Source: Nitrospirota bacterium
GTDB lineage: Bacteria > Nitrospirota > Thermodesulfovibrionia > Thermodesulfovibrionales > JdFR-88
Direction: 5' to 3'
DNA: 64,000 nt
NCBI GenBank assembly: GCA_021789215.1
Contig: JAJYJS010000011.1
Location: 1 to 64,000, forward strand
Both the position numbers and the translations under genes were made by a program. The notes under the pieces are model-generated. The model saw only the letters and a program-made list of their open reading frames with translations, made no database searches and had not been told where the DNA came from. Positions 26,402 to 35,124 of this stretch are shown here, in pieces (positions within the stretch are counted from its first letter, which is position 1; each line of letters begins with the position of its first letter).

Positions 26402-27576
26402 TGCAAAACACCCTCCTTTTTTATATCTGCCAGTATGATTTCAAAGTGTTTCCTGTTTTTTGTCTCTATGGTGAACTCGACCGCGGTCTTGTGGAGCGGG
26501 TATCCCTGGGGGTTCCTTTCATGGACCACATTGAGGATGTTGGCCCTGTTACGGGCGATTATCCCGGTAAGCCGGTTCAGGGAACCGGGCAAGTCGTCTA
26601 TGACGACACGGAATGAATTCACCCTGCCGCCCGATATGAGCGCCCTCCGCACCACCCTGTCGACCAGGCTGAAATCTATATTCCCCCCGCTTACAACAAG
26701 GACAATCCTCTTGCCCCTGAACCTTTTTGGCTCACGCATCAGGAAGGAAAGGGGAGCGGCCCCCGCGCCCTCAGCCACGAGTTTTTTCCTTTCCATTAAA
26801 AGAAAGACGGCATCGGCTATCGAATCATCCGGGACGGATGCCATAGCATCAACATGTTCGCGCATGATGCGGAAAGTTTTATTGCCCACGCAGCCCACCA
26901 GTATCCCGTCCGCAAGGGCGTATGAAGCGGAAGGCTTCCTTTTGACAATCCTCCCGGCCCGGAAGGACTCAAGCGCCGACAGCGCCGCATCGGACTGGAC
27001 GCCTATAATCTTTGTTTTCGGGGACAAGCCTTTTACCGCTACGGCAATTCCCGATATCAGCCCGCCCCCGCCGACAGGCACCAGCACGGCATCCGGTCTT
27101 TCCAGCTCGTGCGCTATCTCAAGCCCAGCTGTCCCCTGCCCGGCTATGACGTCCTCGTCATCGAATGGATGGATAAAGGCATACCCCCTCTGTCTCTTTG
27201 CGAAATCCACGGCCTCGGAGAGTGTCTTCCCGTGAAGCACCACCTCCGCCCCGTAATGCCTTGTGGCCTCCTCCTTTACGGCGGAGACCGTCTCGGGCAT
27301 TATTATCCGCGCTTTTACGCCCAGAGTTGCAGCGGCATAGGCCACCCCCTGGGCATGGTTGCCCATCGAGGCTGCCGTAACTTTGGCGGCACCCGAGCGC
27401 AGTATCTTGTTGAAAGAACCGCGCACCTTGAATGAGCCTGTTTTCTGGAGGTTTTCGCATTTGAGCCAAACCTCCGCGCCGAATGTCCTGCTCAGGAAAT
27501 TGGAGAATAAAAGAGGAGTCCCCGATATGTAAGGCCGTATGCTGCTCGACGCCTTTTCTATCTCGGGCAGGGTCAT
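26395..27576 (-). CDS. ilvA: Threonine dehydratase with ACT domain
   Basis: A 393-residue PLP enzyme converting threonine to 2-oxobutanoate for isoleucine synthesis. PLP lysine is Lys50 in T-G-S-F-K-V-R-G, and the glycine-rich phosphate loop V-G-G-G-G-L-I-S-G follows near residue 170. The last 75 residues form an ACT domain, where isoleucine or valine could bind. The short TdcB-like length means assignment to biosynthesis rests on context; ilvB, ilvH and ilvD lie about 28 kb away. It starts at ATG 27576, one base overlapping the end of atpI. Confidence 0.92.
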   Translation of the reverse strand: MTLPEIEKASSSIRPYISGTPLLFSNFLSRTFGAEVWLKCENLQKTGSFKVRGSFNKILRSGAAKVTAASMGNHAQGVAYAAATLGVKARIIMPETVSAVKEEATRHYGAEVVLHGKTLSEAVDFAKRQRGYAFIHPFDDEDVIAGQGTAGLEIAHELERPDAVLVPVGGGGLISGIAVAVKGLSPKTKIIGVQSDAALSALESFRAGRIVKRKPSASYALADGILVGCVGNKTFRIMREHVDAMASVPDDSIADAVFLLMERKKLVAEGAGAAPLSFLMREPKRFRGKRIVLVVSGGNIDFSLVDRVVRRALISGGRVNSFRVVIDDLPGSLNRLTGIIARNRANILNVVHERNPQGYPLHKTAVEFTIETKNRKHFEIILADIKKEGVLQC

Positions 27577-27953
27577 TATGAGGAGATTATATCATTGTCC
27601 TTTCCGGCTGTCCTTGCCTCCCTGACCCCTTCTATGAGGATCACGGTGAAGACAACCGTGAACCCGATAAGTATCCCTATCGGATTTATCAGCCCAAGCT
27701 TCATAAGGACAAGCAATATTGCGACCAAGGCCATAAATCGCATCATGCTGAAAAAGACAAGCCTCGTGGCGGCCTTTTCCGCGCCAAGGAGCCCCGTAAC
27801 GCCCCATACAAGCCCCTTCAGGTTTACAAGCCCAAGCAGTCCGCCAATCAGCACGCTTATGGGTATCTTCTTCCATTCGAGAAATGCCGAAAGCCCCGCA
27901 ACCGGGACAAGCGCCAGCACACTGTTTCTATAGACCCTTTTTATCATTGTCAT
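27576..27953 (-). CDS. atpI: ATP synthase subunit I (AtpI-like)
   Basis: A 125-residue membrane protein with four predicted helices and few charges, ending in a charged E-G-V-R-E-A-R-T tail. This resembles the AtpI family that helps assemble the rotor c-ring. It follows atpZ with a 26-base overlap. The rest of the ATP synthase operon (a, c, b and F1 subunits) is not in this window; ilvA follows instead. Confidence 0.65.
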   Translation of the reverse strand: MTMIKRVYRNSVLALVPVAGLSAFLEWKKIPISVLIGGLLGLVNLKGLVWGVTGLLGAEKAATRLVFFSMMRFMALVAILLVLMKLGLINPIGILIGFTVVFTVILIEGVREARTAGKDNDIISS

Positions 27954-28164
27954 TCCTGCCAGCCTCTTTTTTGTTGATGAATTTGAAAAGCTCTATAAAC
28001 CCAGCCACAATGCCCAAAAAAGTGAACGCTATGAGCAGCCAGGGGGAGGTGCCTAATAATTTGTCGAGAAAATACCCTATCGCAAGCCCCACGAACGTGG
28101 AGACAACGAGATTGATCCCCACCATGCTGGCATCCAGCAACTGCCTTAAATTGGTTTTGGCCAT
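27928..28164 (-). CDS. atpZ: AtpZ-like F0F1-ATPase assembly protein
   Basis: A 78-residue protein with two helices in the order V-G-x-N-L-V-V-S-T-F-V-G-L-A-I-G-Y-F-L-D and P-W-L-L-I-A-F-T-F-L-G-I-V-A-G-F, the AtpZ/AtpI-type hairpin that pairs with subunit I and has been linked to cation handling and c-ring assembly. A TATAAT box lies only 5 bases before its ATG (28164), so its mRNA may be leaderless. Identity rests on this fold and on atpI next to it. Confidence 0.72.
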   Translation of the reverse strand: MAKTNLRQLLDASMVGINLVVSTFVGLAIGYFLDKLLGTSPWLLIAFTFLGIVAGFIELFKFINKKEAGRNDNDKKGL

Positions 28165-28169
28165 ATTGA

Positions 28170-28175
28170 ATTATA
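28170..28175 (-). promoter_or_regulatory. -10 box immediately upstream of atpZ
   Basis: A perfect TATAAT lies 5 bases before ATG 28164. No good -35 is found at normal spacing. If used, transcription starts at or beside the start codon. Confidence 0.4.
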
Positions 28176-28215
28176 CAGTAAAAGAGGGCTTATCGCGGCA
28201 AAAGCAACAAAAGAA

Positions 28216-28311
28216 GTCATTCCGGCTTGTCCGGAATTCTTTAAAAAGGATTCCCGGCCTTGCCAAAAAACCTCTGGCTTTTCGAGGATCCCTGCTCGCT
28301 TCGGGAATGAC
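28216..28311. repeat. REP/MITE-like palindromic element
   Basis: About 96 bases bounded by GTCATTCC and GGAATGAC, inverted copies of each other. Inside, ATTCCGG and CCGGAAT (28219-28237) form a 7-bp hairpin with a 5-base loop, and further GC-rich palindromes follow. The form resembles REP/MITE elements in the gap between atpZ and nfnB. The REP-type transposase at 61-795 belongs to the family that moves such repeats. Confidence 0.5.
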
Positions 28312-28365
28312 AAAGGATTGGCTATATCTGAAGCGCAGCAATAAAGAAAAACAGACAGCGGAAAA

Positions 28366-29772
28366 TTATTTCTCCCCGCTTAAATACTTGTGAATGGCCC
28401 TGGCGGCGCGGCGGCCCGCGCCCATCGCGGATATGACGGTCGCGGAGCCGGTCACTATATCGCCCCCGGCGTAAATGCCCTCACGGCTGGTCTTTCCGGT
28501 CTCCTCATCCGCGGCTATATAACCCCGTTTTGTAAGCGCAAGCCCTTTCGTGTTCTGCGGCACAAGGGGGTTAGCGCCTGTGCCGATGGCCATTATGACG
28601 GTGTCCACAGGTATCTGGAACTCGGAACCTGTTATCGGTTTTGGAGACCTTCTTCCCGACTCGTCAGCCTCGCATAAATCCATCCGCACGCACTCGATGG
28701 CCTCCACCCATCCGTTCCCGCCGATTATCCTCGCCGGGTTTACGCAAAGCTCGAACCTTACACCCTCTTCCCTGGCGTGGTGGACCTCCTCTTTCCTTGC
28801 GGGAAGCTCGACCTCGGAGCGCCTGTAAACCAGCGTGACCTCCCTGGCCCCAAGCCGGAGGGCGTTCCTCGCGGCGTCCATCGCCACATTGCCTCCGCCC
28901 ACGACAGCCACGCGCTCCCCCACCCTTATCGGCGTGTCGTATTCCGGGAACTGGTAAGCCCTCATAAGGTTCACGCGTGTAAGGAACTCATTGGCGGAAT
29001 AAACCCCGTTCAGGTTCTCGCCTTCTATGTTCATGAACTTCGGCAGCCCGGCCCCGGTGCTTATGAATACCGCATCGTAATCGTCCAGGAGTTCATCAAC
29101 TGTTATGAGCTTGCCTATGACGGCATTGGTGACAATCTCCACGCCCATTTTCCTGAGCGACTCTATTTCCCTGCGCACGATGTCCTTGGGGAGGCGGAAC
29201 TCCGGTATCCCGTAGAACAGGACGCCTCCCGGAGCGTGAAGGGCCTCGAATATGAAAACCTTGTGCCCCTGTTTGGCCAAATCATATGCACAGGTAAGCC
29301 CTGCCGGGCCGCTGCCCACCACGGCGACTTTCTTTCCAGTCGGGGGTGGAAGCGGCGGCGTCCCGCCCTTGCCGTTTTCCCTTTCCCAGTCCGCGGCAAA
29401 CCTTTCGAGCCTGCCTATCGCCACGGCCTCGTGCTTTTTGGCAAGCGTGCAGAACTTCTCGCACTGGTTCTCCTGCGGGCAGACCCTCCCGCATACGGCA
29501 GGCAGGAGATTGGTTTCTTTTATCTTATTTATGGCCTTCTGGAATTCCCCCGCCTTCAAAAATGCTATGAATTCCGGTATGGGCACGCCGACCGGGCACC
29601 CGCCCACGCACGGCCTGTTCTTGCAGCCAAAGCAGCGCGAGGCCTCCTCAAGCGCAAGCTCCTTCGTATATCCAAGCGACACTTCCTTGAAATTGGAGCG
29701 CCTTGCCAAAGGGGCCTGCTCCGGCACCGGTGTCTTAGCCGGTATTATTTTTGGTTTCTTTTTCTCTTCCAC
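28366..29772 (-). CDS. nfnB: NfnB, NADPH-binding subunit of the bifurcating transhydrogenase
   Basis: A 468-residue member of the GltD/NfnB flavoproteins. The N-terminal part has cysteine clusters for two [4Fe-4S] centres (C-F-G-C-K-N-R-P-C-V-G-G-C-P and C-G-R-V-C-P-Q-E-N-Q-C-E-K-F-C), then an FAD fold with V-V-G-S-G-P-A-G and an NADPH fold with V-V-G-G-G-N-V-A-M-D. In known NfnAB complexes, NADPH oxidation is split between NAD and ferredoxin. Start GTG 29772 gives the family length; an upstream ATG would add an unrelated N-terminus reading through nfnA. It follows nfnA by 16 bases. Confidence 0.9.
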   Translation of the reverse strand: MEEKKKPKIIPAKTPVPEQAPLARRSNFKEVSLGYTKELALEEASRCFGCKNRPCVGGCPVGVPIPEFIAFLKAGEFQKAINKIKETNLLPAVCGRVCPQENQCEKFCTLAKKHEAVAIGRLERFAADWERENGKGGTPPLPPPTGKKVAVVGSGPAGLTCAYDLAKQGHKVFIFEALHAPGGVLFYGIPEFRLPKDIVRREIESLRKMGVEIVTNAVIGKLITVDELLDDYDAVFISTGAGLPKFMNIEGENLNGVYSANEFLTRVNLMRAYQFPEYDTPIRVGERVAVVGGGNVAMDAARNALRLGAREVTLVYRRSEVELPARKEEVHHAREEGVRFELCVNPARIIGGNGWVEAIECVRMDLCEADESGRRSPKPITGSEFQIPVDTVIMAIGTGANPLVPQNTKGLALTKRGYIAADEETGKTSREGIYAGGDIVTGSATVISAMGAGRRAARAIHKYLSGEK

Positions 29773-29788
29773 GATGTTTTTTTTCTCT

Positions 29789-30643
29789 TTACTCCCCTTC
29801 GGAAACCGCGTGGGCGTGGCGCTTCTTCCATGCCTCGAACGATTCCTTTTCCTGCGCAACGTACATCTTCTGGCGGCCGAGGAGCATGTCCCAGTCCACA
29901 AGGTGTCCGTCAAAGTCGGGGCCGTCGGCGCAGGCGAATTTCGTTTCGCCCCCAACCCGCACGCGGCAGCCGCCGCACATCCCCGTGCCGTCTATCATTA
30001 TGGTGTTAAGGCTGACTATCGTCTTCACCTTGAAGGGTTCCGTCGTCCTGCACACGAACTTCATCATTATCGCAGGCCCCACAGCCATTACAAGGTCCGC
30101 GCCGCCTTTTGAAAGCTCCTGCTCAAGCGCGGCCGTAACGGGGCCCTTAATACCCCTGCTTCCGTCATCGGTCGTCACGACAACCCTGTCGCAGACGGCG
30201 TTCATCTCCTTCTCATAGACCAGCAGGTCCCTGCTCCTTGCCCCCATCACGGTGACGACCTCGTTGCCCGCGGCCTTGAACGCCTTCGCTATGGGATAGA
30301 GCGGGGCCACGCCGAACCCGCCGCCCACAAGCACCACCTTGCCGGTTTTTTCGATGTGCGTGGGCTGTCCAAGCGGCCCGCAGAGGTCCAGTATCTCGTC
30401 CCCGGCCTTCATGGTGGCCATCTCCGAGGTGGTCTTCCCGATGGCCATCACGATGAGGCTTATGGTGCCTTCCTCCGGATTGATATCGGCAAGCGAGAGC
30501 GGTATCCTTTCGCCTTTTTCATTCAGGCGGATTATGACGAACTGTCCGGGTCTTGCCTTTTTTGAAATAAGCGGGGCGCTCACTTTGTAATAGAAGACGT
30601 CGGGCGGGCGTATCAGCTTCTTCTCGATTATCTTGGCACTCAT
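29789..30643 (-). CDS. nfnA: NfnA, NAD-binding subunit of the bifurcating transhydrogenase
   Basis: A 284-residue ferredoxin-NADP reductase-type protein. An FAD-binding beta barrel (P-G-Q-F-V-I-I-R-L; R-I-P-L-S-L) precedes an NAD-binding region (L-V-G-G-G-F-G-V-A-P-L), and a C-terminal [2Fe-2S] site shows D-G-T-G-M-C-G-G-C-R-V with a later cysteine. These are the NfnA hallmarks, and nfnB follows immediately. Together they exchange electrons among NADH, NADPH and ferredoxin beside the CODH/ACS genes. A hairpin at 30668-30706 separates it from cooS. Confidence 0.92.
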   Translation of the reverse strand: MSAKIIEKKLIRPPDVFYYKVSAPLISKKARPGQFVIIRLNEKGERIPLSLADINPEEGTISLIVMAIGKTTSEMATMKAGDEILDLCGPLGQPTHIEKTGKVVLVGGGFGVAPLYPIAKAFKAAGNEVVTVMGARSRDLLVYEKEMNAVCDRVVVTTDDGSRGIKGPVTAALEQELSKGGADLVMAVGPAIMMKFVCRTTEPFKVKTIVSLNTIMIDGTGMCGGCRVRVGGETKFACADGPDFDGHLVDWDMLLGRQKMYVAQEKESFEAWKKRHAHAVSEGE

Positions 30644-30667
30644 CCATCACCCCGGGTAAGAACAGGG

Positions 30668-30706
30668 AAACCGGACATCTCAAGTGGAGATGCCCGATTC
30701 CGGTTT
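30668..30706 (-). terminator. Nested hairpin between cooS and nfnA
   Basis: AAACCGGA (30668-30675) pairs with TCCGGTTT (30699-30706), and CATCTC/GAGATG form an inner 6-bp stem. No T-run follows on the minus strand, so it could be a terminator or an mRNA-processing signal that sets the ratio of cooS to nfnAB. Confidence 0.5.
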
Positions 30707-30742
30707 TATCAAGCCGTTCTCTTCAAATCCCGGCTGTAATTT

Positions 30743-32737
30743 TTACGCGCCGAGCCCCAAATGCGGCTTGGCGGCCTTCTCGATTTCACGTCTTGCGGCC
30801 ATGTCCATAAGCACCCTCTCGGTGCCGAACCTTCCGGGCTCGTACTTCTTGAGCTTCAGCTCCGCCCTTGCCTTGTCTATATACTCAAGCGTCATGGCCA
30901 GCATTTTTTCCGGGTCGGGCTCGAAGTGGAGCGCTCCCCTGAACCTCTCGAACCAGACCTCGGTCATTATCCTTGTGACTTCCTTGCTGGAGCCCACCGG
31001 GGACTCGCCGCCGAATATCACCGGCACCCCGGAGGCGGCAAAATAGCAGCCAATCGCCATAGCCTTCTCGCTCATCCATTCGGGCGCTATGCCCACAGCA
31101 GGCATCCCGCCTATCTCGTCGGAGAGGCCGCCCTCGGCCGCCATTGCGGAGGCTATCGTAAGTATCCTCGAGTTGTCAACGCAGGCCCCCAAGTGAAGTA
31201 CCGGCGGTATCCCTATCGCCTCGCAGACCTCCCTGAGACCCGGCCCGGCGTTCTCAAGCGCCATCTCGGGCGTGAGATATCCGGCGGTGCCGCAGGCGCC
31301 CGAGCCGCATCCGGTCGAGACTATCAGGACGTCGTTCTTTATCAGCTCGGTCGCGATGTAGCGGTGTATCCCGGTGGCAGTCACCCGCGGGTTGTCGCAG
31401 CCCGCAAGCCCGACCACACCCCTTATCCTTCCGGCGATTATCGCGTCATTAAGGGGCCTGAACGAGGCCCTCCACCTGCCGCCCTGCATGTATTCTATGT
31501 ACTCGTGCGAGAACCCGGCTATCATCGGGAACTTCTGGTTCTCGTGCTTTGCGGCGGGCTTCCTGTTCGGGTAATTGTCAATCGCGAGCCTTACTATCTT
31601 CCTTGCCACTTCCTTTGCGTTGTGCTCGTCGAACTGGATATGAACAGCCCCCGGTATCTGCGCCTTCGGGGACGTGGTGACTATCTTGGTGTGGAACCTC
31701 TTTGAAATCTCCGCGATAGAGGGCATTATGCACTGTACGTCAACCGTCATGACGTCTATGAGGCCCGTAAGGATGCCAACCTCCTGGTTCGTGAAGCCGC
31801 CCGCGGTAGGGATGCCGTGCCTCATCAGCACCTCATTGGCCGTGCAGCACATGCCGCCAAGGTTGATGCCCTTTGCGCCCTTGCTCTTTGCGTATTCAAC
31901 GAGTTCCGGCTCGCTTACTACATCGACGAGCGTTTCGGCGAACGTGGGCTCGTGCCCGTGCACGACCACGTTGACCTCGTCTTCCTTGAATATGCCGAAG
32001 CTGGCTTCAGCCTTTACAGGAGAGGGAGTGCCAAACAGCACGTCCGTTATATCGGTTGAGATCATGCAGCCGCCCCACCCGTCGGCAAGAGCCGTCCTGA
32101 GCCCCTGGAGGAGCAGGTGGTCCGGGTCCGCGTCGACGCCGACGGCCGTCCGGTGCATCGTCTCGACGACCTCCCTGTCTATGCACCTGGGCGTGATGCC
32201 CCATTTCTTCCAGCGCTCCTGGGTCTTTTTCGGGGCCCTCTTCACATAGCTGAGCTCGCCGGTCTGCCTCCTGAAATCTTCGAGAAGGGTAAGAGCCACT
32301 TCCTTGGCCACCGCGTTCACGCCCTTCCCGTCGCCGTACGCGATGCCCAGTATGTCGGCCATCTTGTAAAGCTTTTTAACGTCCTTTATCTGGAAGTCCT
32401 TCGCCTCGCCCTCGGCGACGGCAAGGAGGGTCAGCACCATGTCCCTCGCGTGGTCGGAGTGCGCGGACGTGCCGCCGGCTATCATCCTGAGGACGTTCCT
32501 TGCGGCAACCGTGCCCAGCGATGCGCCGCAGACGCCCCTGACTTCCTCTTCGGCGCCCTTGCCGACAAACCTGCACGGCCCCATATGGCAGTTCTTGCAG
32601 CACGCTCCGCTGTGGCCAATCGGGCAGGGTTTCAGTTTCCCGGCCCTGTCGAAGCAGGTGCCAGCGGCCTGCTCCTCGCTCCAGCTCAGTATCCGCTGGG
32701 CCGCCTCGTTTGCGCTCATCTTTATATTCTTGTCCAT
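30743..32737 (-). CDS. cooS: Anaerobic Ni carbon-monoxide dehydrogenase
   Basis: A 664-residue CooS/AcsA catalytic subunit interconverting CO2 and CO at the Ni-Fe-S C-cluster. The N-terminal cysteine run with C-C-K-N-C-H-M-G-P-C-R supplies the B- and D-clusters; later M-C-C-T-A-N-E, G-C-D-N-P-R, S-T-G-C-G-S-G-A-C-G and H-L-G-A-C-V-D-N-S carry C-cluster ligands. The length is normal. It follows acsB by 18 bases on the same strand, giving CO directly to acetyl-CoA synthase. A cooC-type nickel ATPase is not seen here. Confidence 0.97.
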   Translation of the reverse strand: MDKNIKMSANEAAQRILSWSEEQAAGTCFDRAGKLKPCPIGHSGACCKNCHMGPCRFVGKGAEEEVRGVCGASLGTVAARNVLRMIAGGTSAHSDHARDMVLTLLAVAEGEAKDFQIKDVKKLYKMADILGIAYGDGKGVNAVAKEVALTLLEDFRRQTGELSYVKRAPKKTQERWKKWGITPRCIDREVVETMHRTAVGVDADPDHLLLQGLRTALADGWGGCMISTDITDVLFGTPSPVKAEASFGIFKEDEVNVVVHGHEPTFAETLVDVVSEPELVEYAKSKGAKGINLGGMCCTANEVLMRHGIPTAGGFTNQEVGILTGLIDVMTVDVQCIMPSIAEISKRFHTKIVTTSPKAQIPGAVHIQFDEHNAKEVARKIVRLAIDNYPNRKPAAKHENQKFPMIAGFSHEYIEYMQGGRWRASFRPLNDAIIAGRIRGVVGLAGCDNPRVTATGIHRYIATELIKNDVLIVSTGCGSGACGTAGYLTPEMALENAGPGLREVCEAIGIPPVLHLGACVDNSRILTIASAMAAEGGLSDEIGGMPAVGIAPEWMSEKAMAIGCYFAASGVPVIFGGESPVGSSKEVTRIMTEVWFERFRGALHFEPDPEKMLAMTLEYIDKARAELKLKKYEPGRFGTERVLMDMAARREIEKAAKPHLGLGA

Positions 32738-32755
32738 TATCTCTTCCTCCGGTCC

Positions 32756-34960
32756 TTATTGAATAATGGGGTCCATCTCGAGTGCGGGATGGCCCGCCGC
32801 GGCGAGATGCTCAAGGAGTTTCTCGGAATCTTCGCAGACGTCCTCGTCGGCGATCTTGTCGAGGAGGCCGGCAACGCCCTCTTCAGCCGCCCTCTTCATC
32901 AGGGCCTCTTTGAGGCTTTCCTTGAGGTTCTTGGTCATCCATACAATCCTTTTCAGGCCGCCGTCACCGGCAAGGAACTTCTTGCTCGTGATGAAGTTCC
33001 TGCCCACGCCCATGAAGCCCGGTGTCTGCATGCCGCCGCCCACGGAGCCCGCAAGCGTGGAGAACTTCATCCCCACCGGCGTCATCCCCTGGTGGCCCCT
33101 CTGCACTATCATCACGCCGTTTGCCTCGGGGATGATGGCCACAATGCACTCGAAGCAGCCGCAGGAGGTCATCGGATTTTCCATTATCGTGTACAGGTTC
33201 AGCGTCTCGACAGCGCCGCCCGTGGATTTTTGCAGGTATTCGTCAACCCCGGAGAACCGCCCGTACCGGTTATCCAGCACCGAGCCTTTCGTTATGGGCT
33301 GGTTGCCTCCGGTCGGGTCTATCTCGTAGGCGGCCTTGCCGTCAAGCCAGTTGTAAGCGCCGCAAAGCCCGAGCCTCTCGGGGGTTATGACGCAGACATG
33401 GCTCGGCGCGAAGCTCTGGCAGAGCAGGCAGGAATAGAAGATGTCCACGGACTCGTCTGTAAGAGAGGTGAGCCTCTCGTCCCTTTCCTTGTAGGTCTTC
33501 CTTGCCTCTTCCAGGAGCCTCTTCACGTCCGGCTCGTCCACATATATGGTGACCTGCACCTTGTCCAGGATCGAACGGAACCTGTAGCGCATCATCGTGG
33601 TGAATATGACCCCAAGGTGCTCAAGCGTTATGCCAGCGCCCTTGGCGTTGTTGCTTATCCTCACCCAGTTGAGGTCCCTCTGGCCCATGTGCCAGATGCC
33701 CTGAGCCTCGTTCAGGTCGTGGTGTATCTTTCTTTCTATGACGGACTCGAAGTCTTTTTGCATCTTCCTGCCGGCCACGTCTATCACAAGGCCGAAGGGC
33801 ATCTTGCCGCCGGCCTCGTAGCGCTCCTTCCAGTTCTCGCCGACGATGGTTACCTTGCCGTCCTCTACCTCGTCCATCTCCTTCATCCGCACCCATTCGA
33901 ACGCGGGGGTCCGCTGGCCGCCGAACTCTATGAACATGTCTTCCTTGCGGATGCGCTCGCCCTCGAAGGCAGGGCCGTAGGCAACAGGTATCGGGGGCTT
34001 CTCGACGACGATCTTCAGTCCCCTCACCTCTATCGCCTTCTGAACTATCTTCGCGTGGTCGAATTCCTTGTCCACTTCCTCGTATGTGCAAACACCCGTC
34101 GGATGGACGACCGGGACATCGGTATCGGCAACGGCGGGGAAACCCATGTTGATGGCCCCGGCTCCGGTGGCCCATTTCATGTCGTCCAGTTCGCCGAGGA
34201 CGAGCGCGAACGCGAAGACCCTGTCTTTCTGATATCTGAGGTGCTCCTTGAAGTCTCCCGGCTTCTTGCCGCCAAAGATGAGAGAGGCCCTTATCGCCCA
34301 GTCGAGGGCATAAAGGGTGTGCTCGGTCTCGGGGCCCAGGGGGACAATCCTCGAATCCCACCCAAGCTCGACTCCCTTTCTCAGGAGCTGTTTGGTAACG
34401 CTGTTGCCGCCGTTCACGTGCCCGGAAAGGAACGTGAGGATGTTCTTTTCCTGAAGCTCCCTCACTATCTTCACAGCGGAATCGTCGTCTGGGGCAGCGC
34501 CGATTATGGCTGCAAAGCCCGGCATCGTCCCGTCAACCAGCTGTATGCCCAGGTTCCTCTGTATGGTATCGGTTATGAAGCCGTTGTAAACATATCCCGT
34601 TTCATGGTCGGTGCAGGGCTCAAGCCCAAGAGCCGTCCTTGCCGCAAGCCATACCTCCTCGGCAAAAAGCGTCGCCATGCCCGAATCCAGCGCCTCGCCA
34701 AGATATGGCAGCCAAACGTTCCCGCCCGGCTCGTCATGCAGCAGTTCCTTCGCGAATCCGAGGGCCGTCCTCATGTCCCCCAGTGTCTTTACAGGAAAGC
34801 CCGTCATTGCATATATCATCGGCAGATAAAAGGCGGTGTCAACAAACTCAAAATTATAGCCTTCGCCCTTCTCCGCTATTGCCTTTTCGAGCATTTCCCC
34901 GGCTTTTTTGAATATCTGATTCGAGCCTCTTATCGCCCCGGCGGCGATTATCTTAGACAT
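32756..34960 (-). CDS. acsB: CO-methylating acetyl-CoA synthase
   Basis: A 734-residue bacterial-type ACS joining CO, a methyl group and CoA. The A-cluster motif is S-C-G-C-F-E-C-I in the C-terminal domain, with the C-Q-S-F-A-P-S-H-V-C and L-G-L-C-G-A-Y-N-W segments upstream. The start is ATG 34960 with AAGGAGGT just before it; a GTG at 35011 lies within an inverted repeat and is rejected. It is the first gene after the promoter at 35014-35043 and precedes cooS. Confidence 0.97.
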   Translation of the reverse strand: MSKIIAAGAIRGSNQIFKKAGEMLEKAIAEKGEGYNFEFVDTAFYLPMIYAMTGFPVKTLGDMRTALGFAKELLHDEPGGNVWLPYLGEALDSGMATLFAEEVWLAARTALGLEPCTDHETGYVYNGFITDTIQRNLGIQLVDGTMPGFAAIIGAAPDDDSAVKIVRELQEKNILTFLSGHVNGGNSVTKQLLRKGVELGWDSRIVPLGPETEHTLYALDWAIRASLIFGGKKPGDFKEHLRYQKDRVFAFALVLGELDDMKWATGAGAINMGFPAVADTDVPVVHPTGVCTYEEVDKEFDHAKIVQKAIEVRGLKIVVEKPPIPVAYGPAFEGERIRKEDMFIEFGGQRTPAFEWVRMKEMDEVEDGKVTIVGENWKERYEAGGKMPFGLVIDVAGRKMQKDFESVIERKIHHDLNEAQGIWHMGQRDLNWVRISNNAKGAGITLEHLGVIFTTMMRYRFRSILDKVQVTIYVDEPDVKRLLEEARKTYKERDERLTSLTDESVDIFYSCLLCQSFAPSHVCVITPERLGLCGAYNWLDGKAAYEIDPTGGNQPITKGSVLDNRYGRFSGVDEYLQKSTGGAVETLNLYTIMENPMTSCGCFECIVAIIPEANGVMIVQRGHQGMTPVGMKFSTLAGSVGGGMQTPGFMGVGRNFITSKKFLAGDGGLKRIVWMTKNLKESLKEALMKRAAEEGVAGLLDKIADEDVCEDSEKLLEHLAAAGHPALEMDPIIQ

Positions 34961-34987
34961 CCCGACCTCCTTCTGTCCTTGGGAAAT

Positions 34988-35011
34988 GTGGATACTATTT
35001 CCAGTATCCAC
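34988..35011. promoter_or_regulatory. Perfect 9-bp inverted repeat over the acsB transcription start
   Basis: GTGGATACT (34988-34996) and AGTATCCAC (35003-35011) are perfect inverted copies around 6 bases. The repeat covers the predicted +1 of the acsB promoter and ends 27 bases before the ATG. It could be a repressor site or a leader hairpin. Confidence 0.6.
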
Positions 35012-35013
35012 TT

Positions 35014-35043
35014 ATTTTACAAAAGCTTTACTTTTTAAATCAA
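35014..35043 (-). promoter_or_regulatory. Candidate promoter of acsB-cooS
   Basis: TTGATT (35038-35043) and TAAAAT (35014-35019) with an 18-base spacer on the minus strand. The predicted start falls in the adjacent inverted repeat. Confidence 0.5.
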
Positions 35044-35124
35044 TTTTCAGTCAGTCCGGGTCCCGGGCAGCTTTCAAAAGGGCCAGAACCGGAAAACAAG
35101 CCAAAAATCCCCTCCTGACCGTTT

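Noticed and set aside
34961-35011. GTG 35011 as acsB start
   Set aside because: It lies in the inverted repeat at the predicted transcription start; ATG 34960 has AAGGAGGT.
32117-35038. 973-codon open frame on the plus strand opposite acsB/cooS
   Set aside because: It is antisense to strongly supported genes, has no recognisable domain and arises from their G/C-rich third positions.
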